Source of the DNA: Candidatus Zipacnadia bacterium | GTDB taxonomy: Bacteria > Armatimonadota > Zipacnadia > Zipacnadales > Zipacnadaceae | Assembly: GCA_029821255.1 (NCBI GenBank) | Contig: JALGTS010000001.1 | Span: forward strand, 1-24,557 | Length of the DNA stretch: 24,557 nucleotides | Reading direction: 5' to 3' | Shown: positions 1 through 8,116 of the stretch, piece after piece | How the letters are laid out: each line of letters begins with the position of its first letter | Numbering within the stretch: position 1 is the first letter of the stretch | Notes under the pieces: generated by a model | Database searches by the model: none | What the model was told of the DNA's origin: nothing | Seen by the model: only the letters and a program-made list of their open reading frames with translations | Translations under genes and position numbers: made by a program

Positions 1-417
1 TATTTTACAGGTGAAGGCCAGGCGATGAAACGGTTTGATGTCCACGATGGGCTGGGTCTGGTCCGACTCCAGCGGGCGGGCGTTGAAGTCGTCCTGATCA
101 GTGCTGACTGCTCACCGATTGCCCGCGCGCGCGCCCAGAAACTGGGCATCCGAGCGGTGATAGATAGCTGCCAGGATAAGAGCCAAGCCGTTCGCATGCT
201 GCTGGAAGAGCGCGGGCTTGATCGCTCTGCGGCCCTCTATATGGGAGATGACGTCACCGATCTGGAGGCGATGGCCGAGGTAGGGCATAGTGCGGCGCCG
301 GCCAACGCCGTAGCGGCAGTCCGCCAGGTGGCCGATTATGTGACCGTCTGTGAGGCTGGACATGGGGCAGTGCGGGAAGTGTGCGACCTCATCCTGAGCC
401 GACTTGGTGAAGAATAG
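1..417 (+). CDS. kdsC: KdsC-like HAD phosphatase, 5' end outside window
   Basis: This is the C-terminal part of a HAD-superfamily IIIA phosphatase of the KdsC type, which in the family removes phosphate from Kdo-8-phosphate in the cytoplasm during lipopolysaccharide core synthesis. The frame is open to base 1 and reads YFTGEGQAMKRFDVHDGLGL, matching the family segment just after the missing catalytic DxDGVLTDG motif. An ATG at 25 is therefore an internal methionine, not the start. Visible motifs are the Ser of motif II (LISADCS, in-window residue 34), a Lys near residue 60, and the metal-binding GDDVTD of motif IV (residues 82-87). The next gene is convergent, 9 bases away. A related HAD phosphatase acting on another sugar acid is possible, since the family is narrow but not exclusive. 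Confidence 0.8.
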   Translation, partial: YFTGEGQAMKRFDVHDGLGLVRLQRAGVEVVLISADCSPIARARAQKLGIRAVIDSCQDKSQAVRMLLEERGLDRSAALYMGDDVTDLEAMAEVGHSAAPANAVAAVRQVADYVTVCEAGHGAVREVCDLILSRLGEE

Positions 418-426
418 GCGCTGGCT

Positions 427-1455
427 TCAGAAGAAGAAGCCGAGTAACCAGTAGGAGAACGCTGCCAACACAGCCGTAACGGGCAGCGTCAGGATCCAGG
501 CCATCACGATCTGGCCGGCTACCTTCCAGCGTACTGCCGACAGTCGGCGGGAGACCCCTACCCCCATTATTGCGGTGGAGATGACGTGCGTGGTACTGAT
601 AGGAGCGCCAATGTGGGTGCAGGCCTGGATTACCATGGCTCCCGAGGTCTCAGCAGCGAAGCCATGGATCGGTTTGAGCGTAATGAGGTTACGGCCTAAA
701 GTTTTGATGATACGCCAGCCGCCAGCAGCGGTGCCCAGCGCTAAGGCAATCGCCGAGATTACTTTTACCCAGGTGGGAATGAAGAAGGCACCCAGGTAGC
801 CTCCCGAAACCAGGGCCATAGTAATGATTCCCATTGCGTTTTGTGCATCATTGCTGCCGTGGCTAAAGGCCATAAAGCTGGCGGAGAGGATCTGTAAGCG
901 TCGGAAGTAGCGATTGAGAACACTGGGCGTACTGTGGGCGAAGATGTGCGACAGCAAGATCATCATTGCGATGCCAACTAATAAGCCAAAGACTGGTGAG
1001 AGCAATAAAGCCAAAAAGATCTTTCTCAGGCCGGCGAAGTTGAAGATGCCATAGTTATAACTCCAGCTAAGCAGGCCGCCTCCTGCAGAAAACTGAATGC
1101 TGGCAGCACTGGCAGCACCGATTACCGCGCCGATTATTGTGTGAGAGCAGCTTGTCGGCAGTCCAAACCACCAGGTGATGAATAACCAGATAATAGTACC
1201 AAACAGTGCGGCCAAGACTACTTGCTCGGTGACGAAAGTGCTGGCCACGATTCCCTTCCCAATGGTAGTAGCCACGGCTTCGTTAACCATCGCCCCAGCT
1301 AAGTTAAGCACTGCGGCTAACACTATAGCAGTGGGAATTGCTAACGCCCGTGTAAGCACACTGGTAGCGATGGCGTTAGCAGCGTCGTGGAAGCCGGTCA
1401 TAAAGTTGAAGGTCAGCGCACAGAGGATAATGAGCGCGATGGGTGCCCTAGGCAT
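427..1455 (-). CDS. pit: PiT-family inorganic phosphate permease
   Basis: Low-affinity inorganic phosphate transporter of the PiT/PHO4 family, an integral inner-membrane protein that moves phosphate with protons or cations. It has about ten hydrophobic segments and the duplicated family signatures: GFHDAANAIAT near residues 21-31 and SHGSNDAQNA near 198-207, plus a GLPTSCSHT loop and GAPISTTHV in the second half. At 342 residues it is one of the short bacterial versions. I chose ATG 1455, which overlaps the stop of the upstream DUF47 gene by 8 bases and suggests translational coupling. A TTG 21 bases further upstream is also open. The DUF47-PiT pair is a well-known arrangement and supports the assignment. 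The substrate is inferred from the family and could in principle include sulfate. Confidence 0.93.
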   Translation of the reverse strand: MPRAPIALIILCALTFNFMTGFHDAANAIATSVLTRALAIPTAIVLAAVLNLAGAMVNEAVATTIGKGIVASTFVTEQVVLAALFGTIIWLFITWWFGLPTSCSHTIIGAVIGAASAASIQFSAGGGLLSWSYNYGIFNFAGLRKIFLALLLSPVFGLLVGIAMMILLSHIFAHSTPSVLNRYFRRLQILSASFMAFSHGSNDAQNAMGIITMALVSGGYLGAFFIPTWVKVISAIALALGTAAGGWRIIKTLGRNLITLKPIHGFAAETSGAMVIQACTHIGAPISTTHVISTAIMGVGVSRRLSAVRWKVAGQIVMAWILTLPVTAVLAAFSYWLLGFFF

Positions 1456-2116
1456 TCTTAGTAACCACTGCCTCAATCAGGTTCGCGGCATCTTCGCATC
1501 TGTCCATTGCTTCTTCAATGAACTCATATATTTCTTTGCGCTTGATGATCTCGCGGGCATCTGGCTCGTGGTCAAACAGATCGGCCAGAGCCTTCTTCAG
1601 CGCGGCATCTCCCTGGTTCTCCAGGGTGTTTATTTGGCGGCAGTACTGTGTATCTCCTGGCTGCATGCGGGGTAGTGCGGAAATATTGCTGTTGAGTAGC
1701 TTAGTTGCCTCCAGCAGTAGTTCCGCCATCTCCCGGGTATGTTCATCGGGCTCGCGGATCTTGAAGGAGTTGAAACGGTCAATTGTACCCTTGATCATAT
1801 CGGGGATGTCGTCCAAGCACTCGGCCAGGCGGTAAATATCTTCGCGATCGAACAAGGCGGGAGTAACAAAGGTTCTATTTAGCTTTTGGATCGTCTCGTG
1901 GACGATTTCGTCGCCCTCGTTTTCAATGTCATCAATCTGTTCCACCGCCAGCGGCAGCCGCCGATAATCCTCCATCAGTTTGTGCAGGCATTCGGCGGCC
2001 TCCACCGCTTTGTCAGCAGCCGAGGCAAATAACACAAAGAAGTCTTGCTCCTCGGGTAAGAAAGCGCGCATCACCCGCTGCAGGCGATGTAATACACCGT
2101 TATGTGAATCCGCCAT
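1448..2116 (-). CDS. DUF47 (PhoU-like) Pit accessory protein
   Basis: All-helical PhoU-like protein of the DUF47 (TIGR00153) family, nearly always encoded next to a PiT permease and thought to modulate phosphate uptake from the cytoplasm. The 222-residue product is rich in acidic residues and heptad-like helices, with the FFVLF-x-AADKAVEAAE entry helix and the characteristic EGDEIVHETIQKLNRTFVTPFDREDIY-type block around residues 60-90 (here LFDREDIYRLAECLDDI). The start at ATG 2116 is fixed by a strong AGGAGG six bases upstream, so an open GTG 36 bases earlier is rejected. It is the first gene of the operon with the PiT permease. A perfect inverted repeat just upstream of its ribosome binding site is described separately and is the likely control point. 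Confidence 0.92.
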   Translation of the reverse strand: MADSHNGVLHRLQRVMRAFLPEEQDFFVLFASAADKAVEAAECLHKLMEDYRRLPLAVEQIDDIENEGDEIVHETIQKLNRTFVTPALFDREDIYRLAECLDDIPDMIKGTIDRFNSFKIREPDEHTREMAELLLEATKLLNSNISALPRMQPGDTQYCRQINTLENQGDAALKKALADLFDHEPDAREIIKRKEIYEFIEEAMDRCEDAANLIEAVVTKNA

Positions 2117-2127
2117 CACTGCCCTCC

Positions 2128-2156
2128 TATAGTGAGCAACAAATGATCTCACTATA
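2128..2156 (-). promoter_or_regulatory. 9-bp inverted repeat between -10 and RBS of DUF47-pit
   Basis: Reading the minus strand, TATAGTGAG, an 11-base spacer and CTCACTATA form a perfect inverted repeat. The distal arm contains TATAGT, a 5/6 match to a -10 box with no good -35 element. The proximal arm runs directly into the AGGAGG ribosome binding site of the DUF47 gene. The element could be a dimer operator overlapping the -10 box or a hairpin at the start of the mRNA. It does not resemble the Pho box direct repeats. Confidence 0.55.
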
Positions 2157-2416
2157 CAGTTCTCTGCGAATGTTACACCCTCCTCCCTCCTGATGGCAAA
2201 AACAGATGGGTTGTAATTGAATACTCCCCAACTGCTCTACCCCCCGCACTCTTGCCTGATCCGGCAAATCGCGAACTGGAGGCTACTGTGCTATCTGATG
2301 ATGAAGCGTTTGCGGAGTTGCTTGGATTGGAGTTACTCAAGCAGCTTCCGAACAAAGCCCACATTGTCCCGTGCTACTTGCTCCTCATTAGGTATGCCGT
2401 GGCCCAGTTCCAATGA
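2147..2416 (+). pseudogene. Coding-like open frame without a start, possible gene remnant
   Basis: On the plus strand, in the gap between the DUF47 gene and the isomerase gene, a frame stays open for 89 codons after a TGA at 2144 and ends at a TGA at 2414-2416. Its translation looks protein-like rather than random, for example RWVVIEYSPTALPPALL followed by DPANRELEATVLSDDEAFA. There is no ATG and no ribosome binding site, and the last 80 bases overlap the 3' end of the isomerase gene in antisense. I do not recognise a family. It may be the decayed end of an older gene, or chance. Intergenic bases 2157-2332 hold nothing else I can name. Confidence 0.25.
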
Positions 2417-3196
2417 AAGCACTCCGTCAAAGCCTACTGCGCGGAGGGCCTGGATAATTGAAGGCCAATCCAGGACACCGCTGCCTGGGGCGGCGAACTT
2501 GAACTGCTTGCCGGTGGGAGTTTCAAAGCCATTTTCGTCCAAAGTCCCTTCCAGCGGCTCGACGACGGCATCTTTGACGTGCGCGTGCCGGATGCGAGGC
2601 CCATACTCTTTGATGAACGGCACCGGGTCCTCTTCATGATACGGGAAATGACTGGGGTCGAAGTTTATTACTAACTGCTCGCGGCCCAGTGCCGCATCCA
2701 GAGCCTGCATAGTCGCCAGGTTGCCCACAGCATAGATAAAGACCGGTTCAATACCCAGACTAACTTCGTTTTCGGCTGCGGCATCCAGCAGTTCATCATA
2801 GACTGCTGCCAAGCGTTCAAACACTGCGTCGGCCTCTTCGTTTGGGGGAGCTGGCCCGCTCACCGTATGAACCAGGTCAATGCCCATACACCGGGCTATT
2901 GCCAGGACCTTCTTAGTATGGTCAATATTCCGACGTACGTCCGCCGGTTCCTCATTCAGAAAGCTCGTGTGACATTGGATGGCAGAGATTTCTACTCCCT
3001 GCTCCCGTACAGCCGCTGCGGTTTCCTCGGCCTCGCTCATTGACATTGGGCCCAGGTCTGCAACTGTAAGACTACCATCCGTGTCGCACGCCCCCAGCTC
3101 CACACAGTCATATCCCATCTCCCGCGCGTGGCGGCTGCCTGTTATAAAGGATTCTTCTTTCAGGCCCGTAACACTAATGAGTATCCCTACTTGCAT
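2333..3196 (-). CDS. Sugar phosphate isomerase/epimerase (xylose isomerase-like TIM barrel)
   Basis: A 287-residue cytoplasmic TIM-barrel protein of the AP_endonuc_2 / xylose-isomerase-like family, whose members isomerise or epimerise sugars, inositols and keto-sugars. Likely metal ligands are visible in the expected order: Glu150 (GIEPVF), Asp180 and His183 (NFDPSH), His206 (HAHVKD) and Glu263 (LELGHG). The start at ATG 3196 has AGGAGG eight bases upstream. It is the last gene of the glycan block, 40 bases after the Gfo/Idh gene, and this pair is common in operons that oxidise and rearrange an unusual sugar. The exact substrate cannot be read from the sequence. Confidence 0.9.
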   Translation of the reverse strand: MQVGILISVTGLKEESFITGSRHAREMGYDCVELGACDTDGSLTVADLGPMSMSEAEETAAAVREQGVEISAIQCHTSFLNEEPADVRRNIDHTKKVLAIARCMGIDLVHTVSGPAPPNEEADAVFERLAAVYDELLDAAAENEVSLGIEPVFIYAVGNLATMQALDAALGREQLVINFDPSHFPYHEEDPVPFIKEYGPRIRHAHVKDAVVEPLEGTLDENGFETPTGKQFKFAAPGSGVLDWPSIIQALRAVGFDGVLSLELGHGIPNEEQVARDNVGFVRKLLE

Positions 3197-3236
3197 GGTA
3201 CTGTCCTCCTTTTGGTGTCTGGTGGGGGTAGCCCTG

Positions 3237-4280
3237 CTAATGATGGGTCACTTCCACCCAGGTTCCGGTCTCGTAAGACTTATAGGCGGCCCTTACTACG
3301 GCAACATCTACCAGACCTCGTTCACCGGGGTAACCAGGTGACCTCTTCTCGGTTATGCTGCATAGAAAATCATCCCACTCCTGCTGGTACGAGTGTGGTG
3401 AGAGATATGCTGGGGGTATTTCAAAGTCCCGGCAACTATCCTGATTGACCAGGCGCAGACGGGCCGGCACCGCGCCGCGGTAGTACTCATAAAGCATGAC
3501 ACCTTCACTGCCCTGGATCTCATAGCGCCAGCCCACGGCTCCAGCCCGCCAGTTAACCGTGATCTGCCCTCGTACTCCCTCACCGCAATCCACCACAGCC
3601 TCCGCACTGTTTTCTACCTCGCGGCCCGGATCTGGTGGATAGTACATATCAGCCCAGACGCGCTGTACCGGCCCACCCCACCAGCCAGCCAGAGCACATA
3701 AGTGAACGCCGGGATCCAGCATTACCCCGCCGCCAGCTTGCGCCGACCATCGCCAATGTCCCGCTGGTGGATAGCTGCTGGGGTTAGCTTGTAGCAAACG
3801 CAGACCGGTAACCTCGCCAATGGCCCCCTCCTCCACCAGAGCTGCCATCTTCTGAAGGGCTGGCATGTAGAAATAGTTCTCCGCCACCATCAATACCGCG
3901 TCACTTGCGCGAGCTGCCTGGACCATCAACTGGCATTCCTCTACCGTCGGCGCCATCGGCTTCTCCACCAGAACGTGCTTGCCGGCTTGCAGTGCCGCTA
4001 CTGCCGGCTCGCTGTGGAGATGATGAGGAGTGCATATCAGCAGTGCGTCAATGTCGAATTTTGTCAGCAACTCTCGCCAGTCATCTGTACCGGCGCATCC
4101 AAGTTGCTTGGTGGTTTGTTGAAGCGCCTCTGCTTGCACATCAGCTACCGCCACTACTTCCACCCGCCGCTCCTCCTGCAGAACGGGCAGATGCCGAATT
4201 GCGAAGACTTCTCCCAACCCCACACACCCCAGCCTGACCGGGTCCTCTACTGTCTGGCGCTTGGAATTTGTCCTATTCAT
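3237..4280 (-). CDS. Gfo/Idh/MocA-family NAD(P)-dependent oxidoreductase
   Basis: A 347-residue cytoplasmic dehydrogenase of the Gfo/Idh/MocA family, which oxidises or reduces a sugar or cyclitol with NAD(P). The Rossmann domain opens with GCVGLG (residues 18-23). The active-site EKP motif is at 106-108 (VLVEKPMAP), and the C-terminal domain carries GGGVMLDPGVHL (183-194), with the Asp and His expected near the substrate. ATG 4280 is preceded by GGAGG with a six-base spacer, so the longer open frame beginning at 4349, which would overlap the upstream gene, is not needed. It lies 46 bases after the DUF4091 gene and 40 bases before the isomerase, consistent with one transcript. It has no signal peptide, unlike some family members in related genomes. 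Confidence 0.93.
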   Translation of the reverse strand: MNRTNSKRQTVEDPVRLGCVGLGEVFAIRHLPVLQEERRVEVVAVADVQAEALQQTTKQLGCAGTDDWRELLTKFDIDALLICTPHHLHSEPAVAALQAGKHVLVEKPMAPTVEECQLMVQAARASDAVLMVAENYFYMPALQKMAALVEEGAIGEVTGLRLLQANPSSYPPAGHWRWSAQAGGGVMLDPGVHLCALAGWWGGPVQRVWADMYYPPDPGREVENSAEAVVDCGEGVRGQITVNWRAGAVGWRYEIQGSEGVMLYEYYRGAVPARLRLVNQDSCRDFEIPPAYLSPHSYQQEWDDFLCSITEKRSPGYPGERGLVDVAVVRAAYKSYETGTWVEVTHH

Positions 4281-4326
4281 AATTTTCCTCCAGTCTTTGG
4301 AGCCTATGCTTAATGCACCTACCACC

Positions 4327-6054
4327 TTATTTGCTGGCCAGTTGCGCACGGAGCTTCTCGCACGCCACTATCAACTGCCTATGACTCTGGCTGAAGACAT
4401 CAGGATCTTGCGAAGTAACAGCTCGGTCAACTATCTGCCGTATTTCGTCTTCTACCGCCTGTACCTGTAGACCACGGCTTTGGGCTTCAGACAGCAACTG
4501 CTGGGACCGTCGTAACAAGCGGAAGTCGTCAATGCCCTCAGCGAAGGCCTCCCAGCGACGCGAGGATACAAAGTCTGTCCAGGGGATGCGGTTATCGCCG
4601 TAGATTACGTTGTAGTCGGCGGCTTTGTCGTAATCGTAGCTGTCCCAGTGATCACCGCCGCCCTTGTTGTAGCAGAAGAAAGTGGTAAATCCGTCCAAAC
4701 CCAGGGCAAAAGTTCTCCACTGGAAGAGACGATAATAAGAGAGAGGCGAGGTCTTATGGAGAATGCCGTAGGTCCAGATGGTCTTGCCGCTTCGCTTATA
4801 GAACTCCATCTCCTCTTTGTTGCCCAGCCGTCCTGTAAAAGGACACCATATGTCAATGTATGGTGCCAGTTGCTTCAACTCCTCAAAACTCAGGTCCCTG
4901 GCGCTGGGGGGATTGGCAAATATCTTGAAGCGAGGCTCGGTTTGGCGGATCAGTTTTGCCGCTTCGATCAGCACCTGCATACGGTTGTACTTACCCCCCA
5001 CGGTGACCTCGTCGACAGGGTAAAGCACAACATTCTCAGCCGGAATGCCCAATTGTCCTAGATGATCGCGCAGCAGCACCACAAGCTCTTTGACACCCCT
5101 CTTCCAGGGCTCAGAAAGAGGCTCCAATCCCTGACTGCCAGGATGTCTCATGGGACGATACTCCGGCCACTCCCAGCCAAGATGTAATATGAACATAGTA
5201 TTGGGGCGAATAGGGTGGTACTTCAAAAATAGCCGTAGTTGCGCGTCCAGGTAGCTGGAATCCCATGATTTGATAGTACCGTCTACATTCCACTTAGGCC
5301 AATTTACATCCCGAACGCATCCGGACAGGCCTCCTAAATTGAACTCTGTAAAAAAGCAATTGCAGCCGTGTTCAGCTTGGTCCTTGACTACAGCCTCTGA
5401 GAAATTGGGGCCAGCATTGGATACGTAGGTCCAGTGCTCAGACAGTTCAGGGCCGATGGTCACTGGCGATACCCGCAGGTTGATGGTGATGGTCGTCTCT
5501 TTGAACCCGCTGAAGTGGGGCCGAAAGTCCAGGCGGGCCTGGTAGGAAGCTGGAGCCAACTGTCGCGCGTCCACAGTCAGCCAGATGAGTTTTGTCTCTC
5601 CTGGTGCAAGGCTCAGTAGCCGGGCGGCGTTAAGTGGGACCAGAGCATCGGGAATCTTCCGGCCGTCTGGCAACTCAATCCATTCTGCAGTACTGATGGC
5701 CAGCCTTGCGGGAGGCAAGCTAACTTGCTCGCTGCCCTCTGCTGCGCTCCTAATCCAGAATCTACCTGCCAGAGGCCGGGAACTAATATTGGTTATACAC
5801 ATTCCCGCGGCCTCTCTCTCACCACGACAGGCGACAATCTCAACGGTTTTCAAGTTCGGGCCTGGTGGGGGCATTTGATCAGGACTTAGCGCTCCCCAAA
5901 TGCTGGTCTGCCATACTCTATAACCGCAGCTAACCTGCGGCTCATTCTGCCCTTGCGCTACGGCAGTTGGCCCCATGGTTGCTGTCATCGTGGCGATAAC
6001 AGCCAACTGCAACAAGGTTAGGCCTGCATGCTTGGTTTCTACGCTACCTAACAT
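4327..6054 (-). CDS. Secreted DUF4091 / GH123-like glycosidase
   Basis: A 575-residue exported protein with a signal peptide ending near AVAQG (residue 35), an N-terminal beta-rich domain (about 40-200), a TIM-barrel-like central domain and a C-terminal DUF4091 region (about 420-525, with SSRRWEAFAEGIDDF). DUF4091 proteins are related to GH123 beta-N-acetylgalactosaminidases, which use a neighbouring-group mechanism with an adjacent Asp-Glu pair. Here YPVDEV gives Asp348-Glu349 at the expected place, so an active enzyme on a GalNAc-like or other 2-acetamido sugar is plausible but not proven. GAGGAG lies about eleven bases before ATG 6054. The gene follows the smaller GH-A gene by 132 bases; a short GC hairpin (CTCGG-CCGC-CCGAG, about 6161-6174) sits in that gap without a T run. 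Confidence 0.85.
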   Translation of the reverse strand: MLGSVETKHAGLTLLQLAVIATMTATMGPTAVAQGQNEPQVSCGYRVWQTSIWGALSPDQMPPPGPNLKTVEIVACRGEREAAGMCITNISSRPLAGRFWIRSAAEGSEQVSLPPARLAISTAEWIELPDGRKIPDALVPLNAARLLSLAPGETKLIWLTVDARQLAPASYQARLDFRPHFSGFKETTITINLRVSPVTIGPELSEHWTYVSNAGPNFSEAVVKDQAEHGCNCFFTEFNLGGLSGCVRDVNWPKWNVDGTIKSWDSSYLDAQLRLFLKYHPIRPNTMFILHLGWEWPEYRPMRHPGSQGLEPLSEPWKRGVKELVVLLRDHLGQLGIPAENVVLYPVDEVTVGGKYNRMQVLIEAAKLIRQTEPRFKIFANPPSARDLSFEELKQLAPYIDIWCPFTGRLGNKEEMEFYKRSGKTIWTYGILHKTSPLSYYRLFQWRTFALGLDGFTTFFCYNKGGGDHWDSYDYDKAADYNVIYGDNRIPWTDFVSSRRWEAFAEGIDDFRLLRRSQQLLSEAQSRGLQVQAVEDEIRQIVDRAVTSQDPDVFSQSHRQLIVACEKLRAQLASK

Positions 6055-6186
6055 CGTCTGCTCAGCTCCTCACGTTATTTTCGTGACTACTTACCTTCTG
6101 GTACCGTATTGTGTTTCCCTCTGCGTGAGGATATCAATGGGAGCGGGAATCATCTTCTTGCTCGGCCGCCCGAGGATCATAGTGCC

Positions 6187-7515
6187 TTACTCACCGGATG
6201 GTACAAGCTTAATAACAGTAGGGTAAAGGCTGTTGACGGTGACGTTATGAATTATCAGGATGCCCTCGCGCCATTTGTTGGAGTATTCGTATCCGACTGG
6301 ATGGGCTCCATCAGGCAGGTAGACCTCTACATCCATAGTTCGGACCGGCTGAGCGTTGATATAGCGGTTGAATTGGAGCTGTTTCAGCCAATTATAGGTA
6401 GGCCGTGGGGTTATGCCGTCGGCGCGTACAATACCAAAGCCAAAGTCATTCAGAGTCATGCCTTCGGGCAACTGCGCCTCTCCCTCAACCTGGCGCTCAT
6501 TGAAGGCATGAAACTGATAGGGCAGTATCTTCTGGTACAGCCGTCGCTTCCAGTGGTCCTCCAGCACCGCCCGCCACTGTTGCTTATGGGCCATGTCGAA
6601 ATACTCGGCATCATCCAGACCTCTGCTGTGTGGCCAGCCCCAAGCGGCCACCATATTGCCGGCGTCAATGCCCCATTCGGTGTTCCATAACGGCCGATTC
6701 TCGTCGCCGAATTCCTTCATCACCTGGTAGACGCGCAGGCCGCGGGCAACAAAACTGTACTTGATCGGTACGCCGTAGGTATGGATATTCATAATATCAA
6801 AGTAATCCCGCCCCCCGCCAGTGTAAATACCACGGGGAAAATCGCTAAAGGGGTAAGCTATACCGCCGGTCAAGACCCAGGCCTGCGGGTTAGCCTGCTT
6901 TATTGCCGGATAGGCAAGCTTGAGCATCTCGGCATACATCTGGCCTCTCTCCTCAAGCGAGTAGGGATCGCCATTGGGCTTGTTCGTGCGCGCGCCGAAC
7001 AGATCGGTGAAGCCAGCGTCCATCTCGTTCCATAGCTCCCAGAAGCGGATTTGCGGGTACCGAGAGGCAATGTCAGCCATAAACCGGGCGAAGCGTCGGT
7101 AAGACCCGTGTCGGTTCGCAAAACCCACTCCGGGTGGGTTACCATGCACCCCCACCAGCAGCTCCAGCCCTTTCTCTTCAGCCAGCGCCACGATGTCATC
7201 CCACTGAGCAAGGTAGTCTTCATCGTATTGCCCCCACTGTTCGGTCTTCGCCATCTGATTCCAGTACAGGGTGATGCGCACCAACCGAACACCGAGCTGT
7301 CGAATTAGATCGGCTTGCTCGGGGCTAAAGCTGTGCGCGCCCAAACCCAGTTCCGGCCGGTTGTCATAGACCCACAGCTCACCAGGGGAGCGGCGATAGA
7401 CGCTGACATTCTGGTTATCAAGCAGTGTCGCGGGAATATTTACCGGGGCAGATGTAACCAGCGGACTCAGAGCCATGGTTAGGAGCACTGCCGTGAATCT
7501 CAAAATCCGTTTCAT
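6187..7515 (-). CDS. Secreted clan GH-A glycoside hydrolase (GH39/GH5-like)
   Basis: A 442-residue exported TIM-barrel glycosidase. The N-terminus MKRILRFTAVLLTMALSPLVTSA is a signal peptide. The clan GH-A retaining catalytic pair is clear: the acid/base Glu164 in FWELWNEMD, after strand 4, and the nucleophile Glu280 in LWNTEWGID, after strand 7. The spacing and the FWELWNE context resemble GH39 and distant GH5 enzymes. The family and substrate (xyloside, glucoside or other) cannot be fixed by eye. ATG 7515 has a modest AGAAGG about ten bases upstream. It heads the four-gene segment that continues with DUF4091, Gfo/Idh and the isomerase, and its upstream gap of 601 bases suggests its own promoter. 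Confidence 0.88.
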   Translation of the reverse strand: MKRILRFTAVLLTMALSPLVTSAPVNIPATLLDNQNVSVYRRSPGELWVYDNRPELGLGAHSFSPEQADLIRQLGVRLVRITLYWNQMAKTEQWGQYDEDYLAQWDDIVALAEEKGLELLVGVHGNPPGVGFANRHGSYRRFARFMADIASRYPQIRFWELWNEMDAGFTDLFGARTNKPNGDPYSLEERGQMYAEMLKLAYPAIKQANPQAWVLTGGIAYPFSDFPRGIYTGGGRDYFDIMNIHTYGVPIKYSFVARGLRVYQVMKEFGDENRPLWNTEWGIDAGNMVAAWGWPHSRGLDDAEYFDMAHKQQWRAVLEDHWKRRLYQKILPYQFHAFNERQVEGEAQLPEGMTLNDFGFGIVRADGITPRPTYNWLKQLQFNRYINAQPVRTMDVEVYLPDGAHPVGYEYSNKWREGILIIHNVTVNSLYPTVIKLVPSGE

Positions 7516-8116
7516 GGTTGGTCTGCCTTCTTAGGTGAATTAGTGAGCAGCTTGCTCTTTTATAAAATTCCGCAGCCGAGATATTAGTTCCTTCTGGATC
7601 ATTTTCGGCAGCTATAGATGACTATCTGGCTGAATTTGGCCGCGCAGGCCTGGGCTACGATGACGTGCAATTGCCGCATCAGTATATACTCGCGGCCACG
7701 TATGTAATCCGCGAAGCATTCATTTCAGCTCAAGCGATGTGAGTTTACTGTCAAATTTATATTGTATTTCTGGCTGGTTGGATGCAGCACGTGCCGCTGA
7801 CGGGATTGAAGAACAATTGATCGTAGAGGAGACGATCTGCTAAGGCAGGGTTAGCTGTCGGTATTATAGCTGGCTTAATTGTAATCTGCTGCTTTACAGT
7901 CAGCTTATCCATTCAGCCTCTATGTCATTGGTTTTCCCCATACCGGCGGTCATTCGATTTCAATTCCTGGCTAACTGGCTAATAGCGCATAACTGTTGAG
8001 AGGCTTGCTCCTGGTGTGCTGGTGGGGACTGTCACACCTGTGCATTCCTGCGCAAAAGACAGGGCCAAACATAATGCACCTGGTCTGTTGTACCGGATTT
8101 AGATCTTTATGGGCGG
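7516..8116. other. 601-bp intergenic region upstream of the smaller GH-A gene
   Basis: No intact gene was found here. It holds a TATAAA box on the minus strand about 45 bases before ATG 7515 with no convincing -35, beside a small palindrome GAGCA-GCT-TGCTC (7545-7557). An inverted repeat GATCGT-N7-ACGATC lies at 7819-7837, and a wider one, GTGCATT...AATGCAC, at 8040-8079 just past the URO-D-family stop. A short coding-like plus-strand fragment lies at 7566-7742. These are candidate control or transcript-end elements, none decisive. Confidence 0.5.
7566..7742 (+). pseudogene. Short coding-like fragment, possible gene remnant
   Basis: Between a TAA at 7563 and a TGA at 7740-7742 the plus strand stays open and reads like protein, including SAAIDDYLAEFGRAGLGYDD and LPHQYILAATYVIREAFIS. 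There is no start codon with a ribosome binding site at its head, so it is at best the tail of a decayed gene. No family was recognised, and a chance open frame remains possible. Confidence 0.2.

Noticed and set aside
2120..2140. CTCACTATAGG on the minus strand resembles the start region of the phage T7 promoter.
   Set aside because: Only the 11-base initiation part matches. The upstream recognition half is absent, and the match is explained by the inverted repeat running into the ribosome binding site.
4281..4349. A longer N-terminus of the Gfo/Idh protein overlapping the DUF4091 gene.
   Set aside because: ATG 4280 has an ideal GGAGG, and the longer version adds nothing seen in the family.
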